Positions 8,655 through 16,039 of a DNA stretch of 32,531 nt are shown here, one piece after another (position 1 is the stretch's first letter; every line of letters starts with the position of its first letter). The DNA comes from Candidatus Rothia avicola (GTDB lineage Bacteria; Actinomycetota; Actinomycetes; Actinomycetales; Micrococcaceae), in NCBI GenBank assembly GCA_019115985.1, contig DXCN01000046.1, positions 1 through 32,531 of the forward strand, given 5' to 3'. The notes beneath the pieces were generated by a model. The model ran no database searches. It saw only the letters and a list, made by a program, of their open reading frames with translations, and was not told where the DNA came from. Position numbers and translations under genes: made by a program.

Positions 8655-10061
8655 CTAAAGCAGGCTAGCGACCCCAAACACGGCCACGGCACCGGCAAAG
8701 CCCACTAGGCCGATGAGAGTTTCCATCACCGTCCAGGTTTTCAGGGTGGTCTTCTCGTCCATGTTGAAGAAGCGGCTGACCAGCCAGAAACCTGAGTCGT
8801 TGAAGTGGGAGAGCACAACAGACCCGGTCGCAACCGATACGACCAGGGCCGCAAGCTGAATGGAGTTGAAATCTGCCGCCAGCACACCGGGGGTGATAAG
8901 GCCTGCGGCGGTTGTCAGAGCTACGGTCGCTGACCCCTGGGCAACGCGCAGAATTGCAGCGATCAGGAAGCCCGCAACAATGAGGGGAACGCCCAGGTCA
9001 CCCAGCACATCAGCGAGCGCATCACCAATTCCCGAGGAGCGCAGCACACCGCCGAACATACCACCGGCGCCGGTAATCAGGATGACGGAGCAGACTGCGG
9101 GGAGTGCACCGTCCATAGTCTGCTGAATCCCCAAAGCATGATCTTTGCGTTTGAAGCCGAGCAGGTACATGGCAACGAGGGAGGTAATGAGCAGGGCAAC
9201 TGGGGTTTCACCGAGCAGACGCAGAGTCTGGAACCAGGTTTCATCTGCTGCACTTTCGGGCAGCACCCCACCCTTAGCCAGGGTGTTGAGGCCGGTGTTG
9301 AGGAAGATGAGAACCATGGGAAGGAGCAGCACGAAGAGCACGGTACCGAAAGAGGGCGGGTTCAAGGGTGCATCCTGAGTTTCTTCGTGACCCATGAGAG
9401 AGGGAACCGGAAGATCGATGCGCTTACCAATGAATTTTGAGAAGAGGTAAACCGCCAGGTACCAGGTGGGTACCGCGATAATGAGGGAGACAAGCAGTAG
9501 AGTACCGACGTTAGCTTCGAAGAAAGAGGCGGCCGAGACAGGCCCTGGGTGAGGAGGCACGAAGACGTGCATCACGGAGAAAGCACCCACAGCGGGAATG
9601 CCATAGAAGAGTAAGGAGCCACCGACCCAGCGGGCAACGGAGAAGACGATGGGGAGCATTACGACAAGGCCGGCATCGAAGAAGATGGGGAAGCCAAAGA
9701 GCATAGATGCCACGCCGAGAGCGATGGGGGCGCGGTCTTCACCGAAGACCGAGATGAGTTTATGGGCAAGTACCTGGGCACCACCGGAGTATTGGATGAG
9801 GGCCCCCAGCATGGCTCCAAGGCCAACGAGCAGGGCCACGGAGGCCAGGGTTGAGCCAAAACCACTGAGCATGACCGGGACGACGCTGGCGATAGGAATC
9901 CCAGTGGCAACTGCGGTGAGTAGGCTGACAATAATGAGGGCTGGGAAGGCGTGGAGTTTGAACTTAATGATGAAAAGGAGCAGAAGCAGTATCGCCCCGG
10001 CGGCGATAGCAAGAAGGGGCCCGGCGGTGAGGGTTTGAGCCCAGTCTTCGGGAAGAGGCAT
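8655..10061 (-). CDS. gntP: Gluconate:H+ symporter, GntP family
   Basis: This 468-residue inner-membrane permease has about 12-14 hydrophobic helices. The conserved GntP segments are visible: LLLFIIKFKLHAFPAL near the N-terminus, GLGAMLGALIQYSGGAQ, and the GFPIFFDAGLVVMLP motif typical of gluconate permeases. It imports D-gluconate or a close sugar acid. It lies 30 bp downstream of the gluconokinase gene on the same strand, so uptake and phosphorylation are co-transcribed. The ATG follows a modest CGAAAG ribosome site. No GntR-type repressor gene is present in the window. Confidence 0.92.
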   Translation of the reverse strand: MPLPEDWAQTLTAGPLLAIAAGAILLLLLFIIKFKLHAFPALIIVSLLTAVATGIPIASVVPVMLSGFGSTLASVALLVGLGAMLGALIQYSGGAQVLAHKLISVFGEDRAPIALGVASMLFGFPIFFDAGLVVMLPIVFSVARWVGGSLLFYGIPAVGAFSVMHVFVPPHPGPVSAASFFEANVGTLLLVSLIIAVPTWYLAVYLFSKFIGKRIDLPVPSLMGHEETQDAPLNPPSFGTVLFVLLLPMVLIFLNTGLNTLAKGGVLPESAADETWFQTLRLLGETPVALLITSLVAMYLLGFKRKDHALGIQQTMDGALPAVCSVILITGAGGMFGGVLRSSGIGDALADVLGDLGVPLIVAGFLIAAILRVAQGSATVALTTAAGLITPGVLAADFNSIQLAALVVSVATGSVVLSHFNDSGFWLVSRFFNMDEKTTLKTWTVMETLIGLVGFAGAVAVFGVASLL

Positions 10062-10091
10062 AGTGGTGTGCTTTCGTGTGGTGGTGTGTTT

Positions 10092-10610
10092 TTAGAGGGT
10101 AGGAGACAGAGCCGCCAGAGCAGCTGTAGCGACTTCTTCGGGGGTGCCGGAGATATCAACGAGCACGCCCGCTTCGTCCGCTTCGAGGGGTTCAAGGGTG
10201 GCGAACTGGGAGTCGAGCAGAGAGGTAGGCATGAAGTGGCCTTGGCGGTATTTCATGCGGTTTGCGATAGTTTCTCGGGGCCCGGTCAAATGTACAAAGA
10301 GGACGCCGGGGGCAGCCTCACGTAGTACGTCACGGTAGGCGCGTTTGAGGGCGGAGCAGGTAACGACTGTGCGCTCGCCGCGGGCGTGCGCGTCCTTAAT
10401 CCAGGTGGAAATGCGGGCCAGCCAGGGGGCGCGATCTTCGTCGGTGAGGGGAATCCCGGCGCTCATTTTCTGAATGTTTTCGTTAGGGTGCAGGTCGTCA
10501 CCTTCGATAAAGGACCACCCTAGCTGGTCGCGCAGGGCGTGGGCGATGCTGGTTTTACCGGTTCCGCTCACACCCATCACGACGATGTGATGTGTGTTTT
10601 CCTTTGTCAT
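10092..10610 (-). CDS. gntK: Gluconokinase
   Basis: This 172-residue P-loop kinase phosphorylates gluconate to 6-phosphogluconate, feeding the pentose phosphate pathway. Walker A is GVSGTGKT at residues 13-20. GDDLHPNENIQKMSAGIPL and the following DEDRAPWL are the gluconate/shikimate-kinase-like substrate region, and CSALKRAYRDVLR is the family signature. The internal ATG at 10610 was chosen because the family begins right before the P-loop; the reading frame stays open to 10691 without a ribosome site. No Shine-Dalgarno is seen. A CACAAT hexamer seven bases before the ATG suggests a leaderless mRNA. It heads the gntK-gntP pair. Confidence 0.93.
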   Translation of the reverse strand: MTKENTHHIVVMGVSGTGKTSIAHALRDQLGWSFIEGDDLHPNENIQKMSAGIPLTDEDRAPWLARISTWIKDAHARGERTVVTCSALKRAYRDVLREAAPGVLFVHLTGPRETIANRMKYRQGHFMPTSLLDSQFATLEPLEADEAGVLVDISGTPEEVATAALAALSPTL

Positions 10611-10743
10611 ATCTACTATTGTGCACCTATTTGACCCTCCATACCGAATAGGCAGGGCCTGAATCTCGGCGACGTCCTGGGCCAGGAGCAAGAGGGCCAG
10701 CAGTGAGTGCCTGCCTGCTTAACCTGTTACGACTTCTACTCTT

Positions 10744-10766
10744 TGTTACAGCTCGCGCACGTAACA
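10744..10766. promoter_or_regulatory. Candidate operator, TGTTAC inverted repeat
   Basis: TGTTAC and GTAACA arms are separated by 11 bases in the divergent 286-bp gap between gntK and the flavin reductase gene, and a further TGTTAC lies about 20 bases to the left. A symmetric repeat in a divergent promoter region suggests a regulator site, but no regulator is identified. Confidence 0.25.
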
Positions 10767-10896
10767 CTGTCACAGTTCTACTCATAGGGGCAATATGTGA
10801 GAAAGGCTAGGGTTTGGTGCACCTGAAGTCCTAGGCTGAAGACCAAGCGCTTCAGGCGCTGTAGTCCCCAAGCAGCCGCACAAAGGAAAACCGACC

Positions 10897-11418
10897 ATGA
10901 CCACCCAGGTAAACATCAGCGAGAAGACCGCCACCGAACTTTTCTGCGAGGCTTTCGGCGCCCAGGCAGCCGGCGTTGCCATCATCACCGCTGAGGGCTC
11001 CGACGGGCTGCCGGGTGGCCTGACTATCTCTTCCCTGTCGTCGGTTTCTGCTGAGCCTCCCATCGTGTCTTTCTCTTTTAAGGACCGCACCGGTTCGGCT
11101 GCCCGCATCATCGACGCTGACTCCTTCCTGATTCACCTGATTGGTGCCGATAACATCGAGATCGCCAAGCTCTTCTCGGTCAGCAAGGCCGATAAGTTTG
11201 GTGATACTTCCACCTGGGACCGCCTGCCCACTGGCGAGCCCCTGCTGCACGGGGTGAGCCGGGTGTTGCGCGTCCGCCCCCTGGGCACCCTCGATGCGGG
11301 CCCTGCCGTGGTTTTTACCGCTGAGGTCACCGACTTCATCCGCCACGATGCCAACGCAGCCCCCACCGTTTACCACGCCCGCCGCTTCCACGGCCTGGGC
11401 GACCACTCAGCCCTGTAA
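10897..11418 (+). CDS. Flavin reductase family protein
   Basis: The 173-residue protein has the flavin-reductase-like split beta-barrel. AFGAQAAGVAIITA is the opening strand, GLTISSLSSVSAEPPIVSFS is the flavin phosphate-binding segment, and FLIHLIGADN and HARRFHGLGDHSAL follow. Relatives reduce FMN or FAD with NAD(P)H for two-component monooxygenases, or act as oxidoreductases themselves. AAAGGA precedes the ATG. It has its own terminator right after the stop, so it is separate from argE. No monooxygenase is adjacent; the luciferase-like enzyme at 22.7 kb has its own reductase. The partner is therefore unknown. Confidence 0.85.
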   Translation: MTTQVNISEKTATELFCEAFGAQAAGVAIITAEGSDGLPGGLTISSLSSVSAEPPIVSFSFKDRTGSAARIIDADSFLIHLIGADNIEIAKLFSVSKADKFGDTSTWDRLPTGEPLLHGVSRVLRVRPLGTLDAGPAVVFTAEVTDFIRHDANAAPTVYHARRFHGLGDHSAL

Positions 11419-11425
11419 TCTAGCG

Positions 11426-11446
11426 CCCCGGCAGGCCCGGGGTTTT
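11426..11446 (+). terminator. Intrinsic terminator after the flavin reductase
   Basis: A CCCCGG / CCGGGG stem with a five-base loop is followed by TTTT, eight bases after the stop codon and directly before the argE start region. Confidence 0.75.
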
Positions 11447-11457
11447 AGACTGGTGCT

Positions 11458-12687
11458 ATGACACTCCCTGCATCTCTTCCCTGGATTGAAAAGCTTATTG
11501 CCGCGCAGTCCATCAGCCAGACCAGCAACCGCCCCGTGCTCGACCTGCTGGCGGCTGAGTTTGAGGCTCACGGCCTGACCCCGCACTACACCTACAGCGA
11601 GGACGGCGAGCGCGCCAACCTCTTCGTGACCGTTCCTGCCGCTGATGGCGGTACGGACGGCGGCGTGGTGCTGTCGGGGCATACGGACGTGGTGCCGGTT
11701 GAGGGCCAGGCCTGGACAGTCACTGACCCTTTCACGCCCCTGGTAAAGGACGGCAAGCTGTACGGGCGTGGGGCGTCGGATATGAAGTCTTTTATTGGGT
11801 CGGCTATGTGGCTGCTGCCCCAGCTGCGTGAAGCGGAGTTAGCTAGGCCCGTTCATTTCGCTTTTTCCTACGACGAGGAAATTGGCTGTGTGGGTGCGCC
11901 TGCCATGGTCAAAGATTTCAAGGCCCGCGGTATTAACCCTGATTTTGCGGTGATTGGTGAGCCGTCCATGATGCAGGTTATTTCTGCCCATAAGGGTGCC
12001 CACCGCGGGCGGGTGACTTTCAAGGGTATCGCCAAGCATGCCTCCCTGGGCCCACACGGGGTTAACGCCCTGGCGCAGGCGGCGGAGTTTATTACTTTCT
12101 TTGAACAGCTGGCCGGGCATTGGCGGAAGAACGGTCCCTTTGATGAGGGGTTTGTGGTGCCCTATTCCACTGGCGGGGTGAACTTTGCCCGCGGTGGTAT
12201 TCAGTACAACATTGTGGGTGAGCACGTGGTGCTGGAGTATGACTTCCGCACGGTTCCCCAGATGACCACCGACGAGGTGCTGGCCCTGGTTGAGGCGAAG
12301 ATTGCCGACGACCTGCTGCCTGCGCTGAAGGAACGGGCGGCGGACGCTGAGGCCCTGGCTGGTGCTGCGCCCGGCGAGTTTGTGGACGCCGTGGGCATCA
12401 CCCATGAGCTGCTGGCTGCCGTCCCTGCCCTGGGTACTGCTGACGGTGCTGAGATAATTGCCCTGGCCAACGAGTGGGCAGGGCGCCCCGGTTCTATGGA
12501 GGCCCAGAAGGTTACCTACGGTACTGAGGCTGGCCAGTTCGCCCTCTACGGCGGAGTGCAGGCGGTGGTGTGCGGTCCCGGCGATATCGCCCAGGCCCAT
12601 ACCCCCAATGAGTGGATTGAGCTGGCCCAGATTGAGGCCTGCGACCGCTTCATGCTCAAGGTGCTGGAGTGGGCTAGCCAGGAATAG
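11458..12687 (+). CDS. argE: Acetylornithine deacetylase (M20 metallopeptidase family)
   Basis: This 409-residue cytoplasmic zinc hydrolase removes acetyl from N-acetylornithine in arginine synthesis. The metal and catalytic residues are present: H75 and D77 in SGHTDVVP, D108 in YGRGASDMKSF, E140-E141 in YDEEIGCVGAP, E168 in VIGEPSM and the late His in QAHTPNEWIE. The FSYDEEIGCVGAP stretch and the dimerisation segment AHRGRVTFKGIAKHAS fit the ArgE branch better than DapE. The ATG lacks a Shine-Dalgarno but has TAGACT six bases upstream, suggesting a leaderless transcript. Other arginine genes are not in the window, so a broader N-acyl amino-acid deacylase role remains possible. Confidence 0.85.
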   Translation: MTLPASLPWIEKLIAAQSISQTSNRPVLDLLAAEFEAHGLTPHYTYSEDGERANLFVTVPAADGGTDGGVVLSGHTDVVPVEGQAWTVTDPFTPLVKDGKLYGRGASDMKSFIGSAMWLLPQLREAELARPVHFAFSYDEEIGCVGAPAMVKDFKARGINPDFAVIGEPSMMQVISAHKGAHRGRVTFKGIAKHASLGPHGVNALAQAAEFITFFEQLAGHWRKNGPFDEGFVVPYSTGGVNFARGGIQYNIVGEHVVLEYDFRTVPQMTTDEVLALVEAKIADDLLPALKERAADAEALAGAAPGEFVDAVGITHELLAAVPALGTADGAEIIALANEWAGRPGSMEAQKVTYGTEAGQFALYGGVQAVVCGPGDIAQAHTPNEWIELAQIEACDRFMLKVLEWASQE

Positions 12688-12688
12688 G
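12671..12688. repeat. 18-bp direct repeat, left copy
   Basis: GGGCTAGCCAGGAATAGG covers the last codons and stop of argE. An identical copy lies at 13050-13067, so the two bracket the 119-residue gene between them. Confidence 0.9.
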
Positions 12689-12696
12689 AGAATACG

Positions 12697-13056
12697 ATGA
12701 CACCCCAGGACACAGGTGCGCGACCCCGTCGGCGTATTCGGGTTTTTCCGGAATGGAGTGTTGATTTCCCCCTGTGGGGTGCTCCCAGTGAGCTAGAGCA
12801 AGCCGGAGAGTACCCCTACCCTTATGACCCGGACGATTTACCCCAGGTCCCGTCTGACCTGGTGGAAGAGCTTGCGGATTGGTCACAGGCGTGGGCGACC
12901 CGGGCAGCTGAAGAGATGGGTGAGGCTCCTCCCCGTCCCCTCACCCAGCAGGAGCGCCACCAGGAAGAACTGGAGTGGAAGAATCAAGGTAAGGCCCTGG
13001 TAGAGAGCCTGCGGGCAGTTTTAGGGGATGGCTTCGAGATTATCTATGAGGGCTAG
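12697..13056 (+). CDS. Hypothetical acidic protein of 119 residues
   Basis: I do not recognise this protein. It is soluble and acidic after a short basic head (ARPRRRIRVFPEW). It has a Pro/Tyr-rich stretch (GEYPYPYDPDDLPQVP, residues about 37-52), then a predicted helical half from DLVEELADWSQAW to the end, closing with GDGFEIIYEG. There is no signal peptide or membrane segment. It begins 9 bp after argE with ATAGGAGAATACG as ribosome site, so it should be co-transcribed with argE. The whole gene sits between the two 18-bp direct repeats, which suggests it arrived or could leave as a unit. It may be a small actinobacterial conserved protein; function is unknown. Confidence 0.7.
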   Translation: MTPQDTGARPRRRIRVFPEWSVDFPLWGAPSELEQAGEYPYPYDPDDLPQVPSDLVEELADWSQAWATRAAEEMGEAPPRPLTQQERHQEELEWKNQGKALVESLRAVLGDGFEIIYEG

Positions 13057-13067
13057 CCAGGAATAGG
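13050..13067. repeat. 18-bp direct repeat, right copy
   Basis: This is the exact second copy of GGGCTAGCCAGGAATAGG; it contains the TAG stop of the 119-residue gene. The copies are 379 bp apart. Confidence 0.9.
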
Positions 13068-13098
13068 GTCGGGTATCTGAATTAATGCTCAGTATCTA

Positions 13099-13158
13099 GT
13101 GCAGACTTTTTGGGCTGTGTGCAGAGAAAACCCTGCACACAGCCCAAGAAGTCTGCAC
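13099..13158. terminator. 26-bp near-perfect hairpin between convergent genes
   Basis: The left arm (13099-13124, starting GTGCAGACTT) pairs with the right arm (13133-13158) over 26 positions, the only imperfection being one U-G pair; the loop is AGAAAACC. No U-run follows in either direction. It probably ends transcription of both neighbours, but the stem is far longer than needed. Confidence 0.65.
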
Positions 13159-13174
13159 AGCACCGAGTAGGAGG

Positions 13175-14137
13175 TTACTCCCAGAAAGCCCGCTTCTGCA
13201 CGACCGGGATTTTGCCAGTGGGCACGTAGGTGGCGGCAGCGGACGCGGCGGTAGCCTCGGTGTCCTCGCTCTGAGGTAGCACCTCAGCCGACTTAGACCG
13301 GTACATGTGCTTGTTAGCCCACAGGCCAAACCCAAGCACAGCCAGAGCCAGCACAACGCCGACCACCTGGAAGATAGAGAACTGACCATCGTAGTAGAGC
13401 TTGAAGAAGGACCCACCCATCATGCCACCGGCGATGGGGGCACACACCGGCACCCAGGCGTAGTACCAGCGGGAGCTACCCTTACCGTGGATAGGCAGCA
13501 GGGCGTGCATGAGACGGGGGCCGAAGTCACGGGCCGGATTGAGAGCAAAGCCGGTCTGGCCACCCAAACCAATCACCAGCACAGTGACCAGAAAGCCAAA
13601 GGCCAGAGGCTTGAGCACGTGATTCAGGTTGAGCGCCAGGGCTGAACCTTCGAGCACAGGGGTGAAGTTAACCCCCACGTAGAGGGCCGAGAAGACCAGC
13701 AGGAAGGTACCGATAATCTCAGACAGAGCGTTGGTGAAGTAGTTGTGAATAGCCGGCACGGTGGCAAAAACACCGAGCTTGATCTTGCGGTCGGCGGTTG
13801 CCTTCCAGTGGGGCAGGTAGTTGAAGAAGACGAAGCCCGCACCCACCATGGCACCGGCGATTTGGGCGAGAATGTATCCGGGCACCATGGCCCAGTCGAA
13901 CTCCCCGTAGGCGGCTAGGCCGATGGAAACAGCGGGGTTGAGGTGGCCGCCGGAGTAGGCGTGGGAGGCGTAGACGCCGAAGGTAACGGCAAAGCCCCAG
14001 CCGAAGGCGATGGTGAAGAAGTTGTCGCCGTGGCCCTTGGAGCGGCGCAGTTCGACGGTGGCAATGACGCCGCAGCCGATGGTCACCATAATCATGGTGC
14101 CCAGGAATTCAGCGAGGTAGGGGCTGATGGTATTCAC
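13175..14137 (-). CDS. MIP family aquaglyceroporin
   Basis: This 320-residue membrane channel has six transmembrane helices and two half-helices. The first NPA box is in GGHLNPAV (residues 67-69), the second in GFALNPARDFGPR (200-202). The Asp two residues after the second box (NPARD) is typical of glycerol-conducting GlpF-type channels, so passage of glycerol as well as water is likely. It has a polar C-terminal tail of about 45 residues (MYRSKSAEVLPQ...) longer than in E. coli GlpF. The start is GTG at 14137 with GCGGAG nine bases upstream. No glycerol kinase or dehydrogenase lies nearby. Confidence 0.88.
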   Translation of the reverse strand: MNTISPYLAEFLGTMIMVTIGCGVIATVELRRSKGHGDNFFTIAFGWGFAVTFGVYASHAYSGGHLNPAVSIGLAAYGEFDWAMVPGYILAQIAGAMVGAGFVFFNYLPHWKATADRKIKLGVFATVPAIHNYFTNALSEIIGTFLLVFSALYVGVNFTPVLEGSALALNLNHVLKPLAFGFLVTVLVIGLGGQTGFALNPARDFGPRLMHALLPIHGKGSSRWYYAWVPVCAPIAGGMMGGSFFKLYYDGQFSIFQVVGVVLALAVLGFGLWANKHMYRSKSAEVLPQSEDTEATAASAAATYVPTGKIPVVQKRAFWE

Positions 14138-14358
14138 GTGTTTCTCCGCAAGTGTCGGGGGCTAGTACGCCCAGGCAGGTGCCGGATCCTTCAGCCCATA
14201 GTTTGCTTCACTTGGCTTTAAGTGTGAATGATTGGGTTTTATGCGGCAAGGCTTAGGAGTAAAAGTGCCCTAACACTTAAGCGGTTTACCGCCCTCTTTT
14301 CCGAACACTGTGACCAAGCACCCACCGGCCCCGCCCACCTGCTAAGACGGCGGTAGAC

Positions 14359-14403
14359 GGGGCGGGCGTCCGCGCGGGGCAAAGAGGCGGACGCACCCGC
14401 CCC
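14359..14403 (-). terminator. GC hairpin after the VanZ gene
   Basis: GGGGCGGG + CGTCCGC pairs with GCGGACG + CCCGCCCC (15 bp, two-base CA bulge) around a 13-base loop, starting two bases past the VanZ stop. There is no U-run. Both arms contain the recurrent octamer GCGTCCGC/GCGGACGC. Confidence 0.6.
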
Positions 14404-14404
14404 A

Positions 14405-15028
14405 CTAGCGTCCGAAGAGGCGGCGCAGCTGCCCCGGCAGGGTGTGGCGGTGTTGCCAGGAGGCAAGGGCACCCCAGCCCAGTACGGCACCCAGGGTGTT
14501 GTTGAAGATGTCTTCGGCGTCAAAGGTTCGGATAGGGCAGTCGTAGTAACCCCAGATACCGGTCAGCTGGGTCAGCTCAATCGCAAGGGAGGTGCCAAAG
14601 GCAGCAAAAAGCACGGTGCGAAAACTAGCTCCCCAGCGCCAGCGGGCCAGCAGGCCAAAGGGCACAAAGAGCAGCACGTTCAGCAGCATCTGCAACACGT
14701 AAATCGAAAAAAGGGCGCCGAGCAGGCCGTCATTGGCGGCAATAGCAAAGTCGAGGCTCCAGCCCAGGAAGAAGCGGGGGTAGGTGCTGCCCCAGCCGTC
14801 GGGGCAGACAAATACGTCGTTATCGGGCAGGGGTAGGAAGGTGTAGGCGATGACCCCGGCAGCGTAGAGCACCAGGACGCCCGTAGCAGCTATGCGGCGC
14901 AGGAGCCTGTAGACAGGCAGGTGGCGGCCAAGCCACCAGAGGGCGGGCACGATAAACACCATGAGCAGAACCCAGAGGGAAAGTGCCTGCTGGAGCACGG
15001 GAATCGAGAAGTAGAAGTAGTACCGCAT
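14405..15028 (-). CDS. VanZ family membrane protein
   Basis: This 207-residue protein has five hydrophobic helices. The VanZ signatures are clear: LLNVLLFVPFGLL in the middle and ELTQLTGIWGYYDCPIRTFDAEDIFNNTLGAV-type spacing near the end, with conserved Glu, Arg-x-Phe-Asp and Asn-x-x-Gly. VanZ gives low-level teicoplanin resistance in enterococci; in most genomes these proteins are of unknown membrane function and do not by themselves indicate glycopeptide resistance. No vanA-type genes are present. The ribosome site is weak (GAGG two bases before the ATG), so the start is less certain than the frame. A GC hairpin follows the stop. Confidence 0.82.
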   Translation of the reverse strand: MRYYFYFSIPVLQQALSLWVLLMVFIVPALWWLGRHLPVYRLLRRIAATGVLVLYAAGVIAYTFLPLPDNDVFVCPDGWGSTYPRFFLGWSLDFAIAANDGLLGALFSIYVLQMLLNVLLFVPFGLLARWRWGASFRTVLFAAFGTSLAIELTQLTGIWGYYDCPIRTFDAEDIFNNTLGAVLGWGALASWQHRHTLPGQLRRLFGR

Positions 15029-15172
15029 AGCCTCATGCCGAAGGGGTGGATGGGCTGTTTATTGTACCGATGCTTACTGAACTTTTACAGGGAGCGGCGG
15101 GTGGTGCGACCCCAGGGCAGGGGCTACTCTTCGCCGGGGCGCAGGAGGCTGTGTGCCACCTGTCTGACTGAC

Positions 15173-15574
15173 CTAGGTGAGGGCGGTCAGGGTCAGCCCG
15201 GCTGCGGCCGCAGCGGTTGCGGCAAGTAGTTGACCAAGGGCAAGGACGCCGGTGGCCAGTTTACCGGGGGCTCGTAGGGTTTCGAGCAGAGCGGTGGAGA
15301 AGCTGGTGTAGCCGCCTAAGAAGCCCACCCCCAGAATGAGGGTGAGATTTTCTGTAATTACAAAAGTTTCCGCACCGGGAATAAGCCTGATGCGGGCAGC
15401 AAGAAGGCCGGTGAGACAACCCAAAAGAAAGGATCCCGTGACATTAATAAAGAATGTCCCTAGCGGCATAGACACTTGCCAAAGCCTTGATACGAGGGCC
15501 TTAACCCAGGCATCAGCCCACAGGCGCAGGGCAGCGCCTGCACCACCGGCGATAAAGACCAAAAGGTAGACCAT
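15173..15574 (-). CDS. crcB: Fluoride channel subunit, CrcB/FluC family (second of pair)
   Basis: This 133-residue protein has four membrane helices. Family motifs are GGAGAALRLWAD near the N-terminus, GTFFINVTGSFLLG with the pore Asn, and GFLGGYTSFSTALLE, which corresponds to the GGxTTFSTF polar track and Na+-site region. FluC channels export fluoride as antiparallel dimers. Its gene starts 3 bp after the stop of the other subunit gene, with the ribosome site inside that gene's end, so the two are coupled. Adjacent pairs in Gram-positive bacteria often form heterodimers in which only one set of pores works. Confidence 0.9.
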   Translation of the reverse strand: MVYLLVFIAGGAGAALRLWADAWVKALVSRLWQVSMPLGTFFINVTGSFLLGCLTGLLAARIRLIPGAETFVITENLTLILGVGFLGGYTSFSTALLETLRAPGKLATGVLALGQLLAATAAAAAGLTLTALT

Positions 15575-15577
15575 ACC

Positions 15578-16030
15578 CTACTCCCCTGCTCCACAAGCTG
15601 GCCGACCGGCGTGGGGCGGGCGTCCGCGCCTCCCCCATCTGCCCCCGAGCTGCCAGCCAGCCCAGGCCAGCAGGTAGCCACCAACCAGCGAGAGCAGGGC
15701 ATAGGCAGCAGCCACCCCCCAGCGCCCGCCCAGGGTCAACTGAGCCAAGGCGAGGGCAAAGGTGGAATAGGTGGTGAACCCACCCAGAAAGCCGGTGCCC
15801 AGCGTAAGACGGAGCTCTTCAGCACGAGCCGATAAGACCCCTCCCGGGGCAGCAGCAAGCAGGGTACCTGTCAAGAGAGCCAGCAGGAAGGCCCCTACCC
15901 AGTTCACCACCAGCACGGTCACCGGTAGGGTGCTAGAGACGGGACAGGCAGCCAGGAGCAGGGCCCGCACCAGGGCACCTACTCCACCACCCAGAAAGAC
16001 GAGCCAGGTAGCGCGGAATGTAGGGGTCAT
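15578..16030 (-). CDS. crcB: Fluoride channel subunit, CrcB/FluC family (first of pair)
   Basis: This 150-residue, four-helix FluC homologue has FLGGGVGALVRALLLA, VNWVGAFLLALLTG and GTGFLGGFTTYSTFALA; the TTYSTF segment is the canonical phenylalanine-box/polar-track motif. It differs enough from the downstream copy to be an old paralogue rather than a recent duplication. It has a positively charged, Arg/Gly-rich C-terminal tail (GGRWGRRGRPPHAGRPACG). The gene lies 9 bp after the sensor kinase stop. The GGAGG is only one base from the ATG, an unusually tight spacing that suggests it is translated by coupling. No fluoride riboswitch is visible upstream. Confidence 0.9.
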   Translation of the reverse strand: MTPTFRATWLVFLGGGVGALVRALLLAACPVSSTLPVTVLVVNWVGAFLLALLTGTLLAAAPGGVLSARAEELRLTLGTGFLGGFTTYSTFALALAQLTLGGRWGVAAAYALLSLVGGYLLAWAGWQLGGRWGRRGRPPHAGRPACGAGE

Positions 16031-16039
16031 TCCTCCAGC

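Noticed and set aside
10780-10896. FMN riboswitch before the flavin reductase gene
   Set aside because: A CCTGAAG/CTTCAGG hairpin exists, but none of the conserved RFN-element segments are present.
11839-12600. Open frame of 253 codons opposite argE
   Set aside because: Antisense to a well-conserved enzyme, with low-complexity composition.
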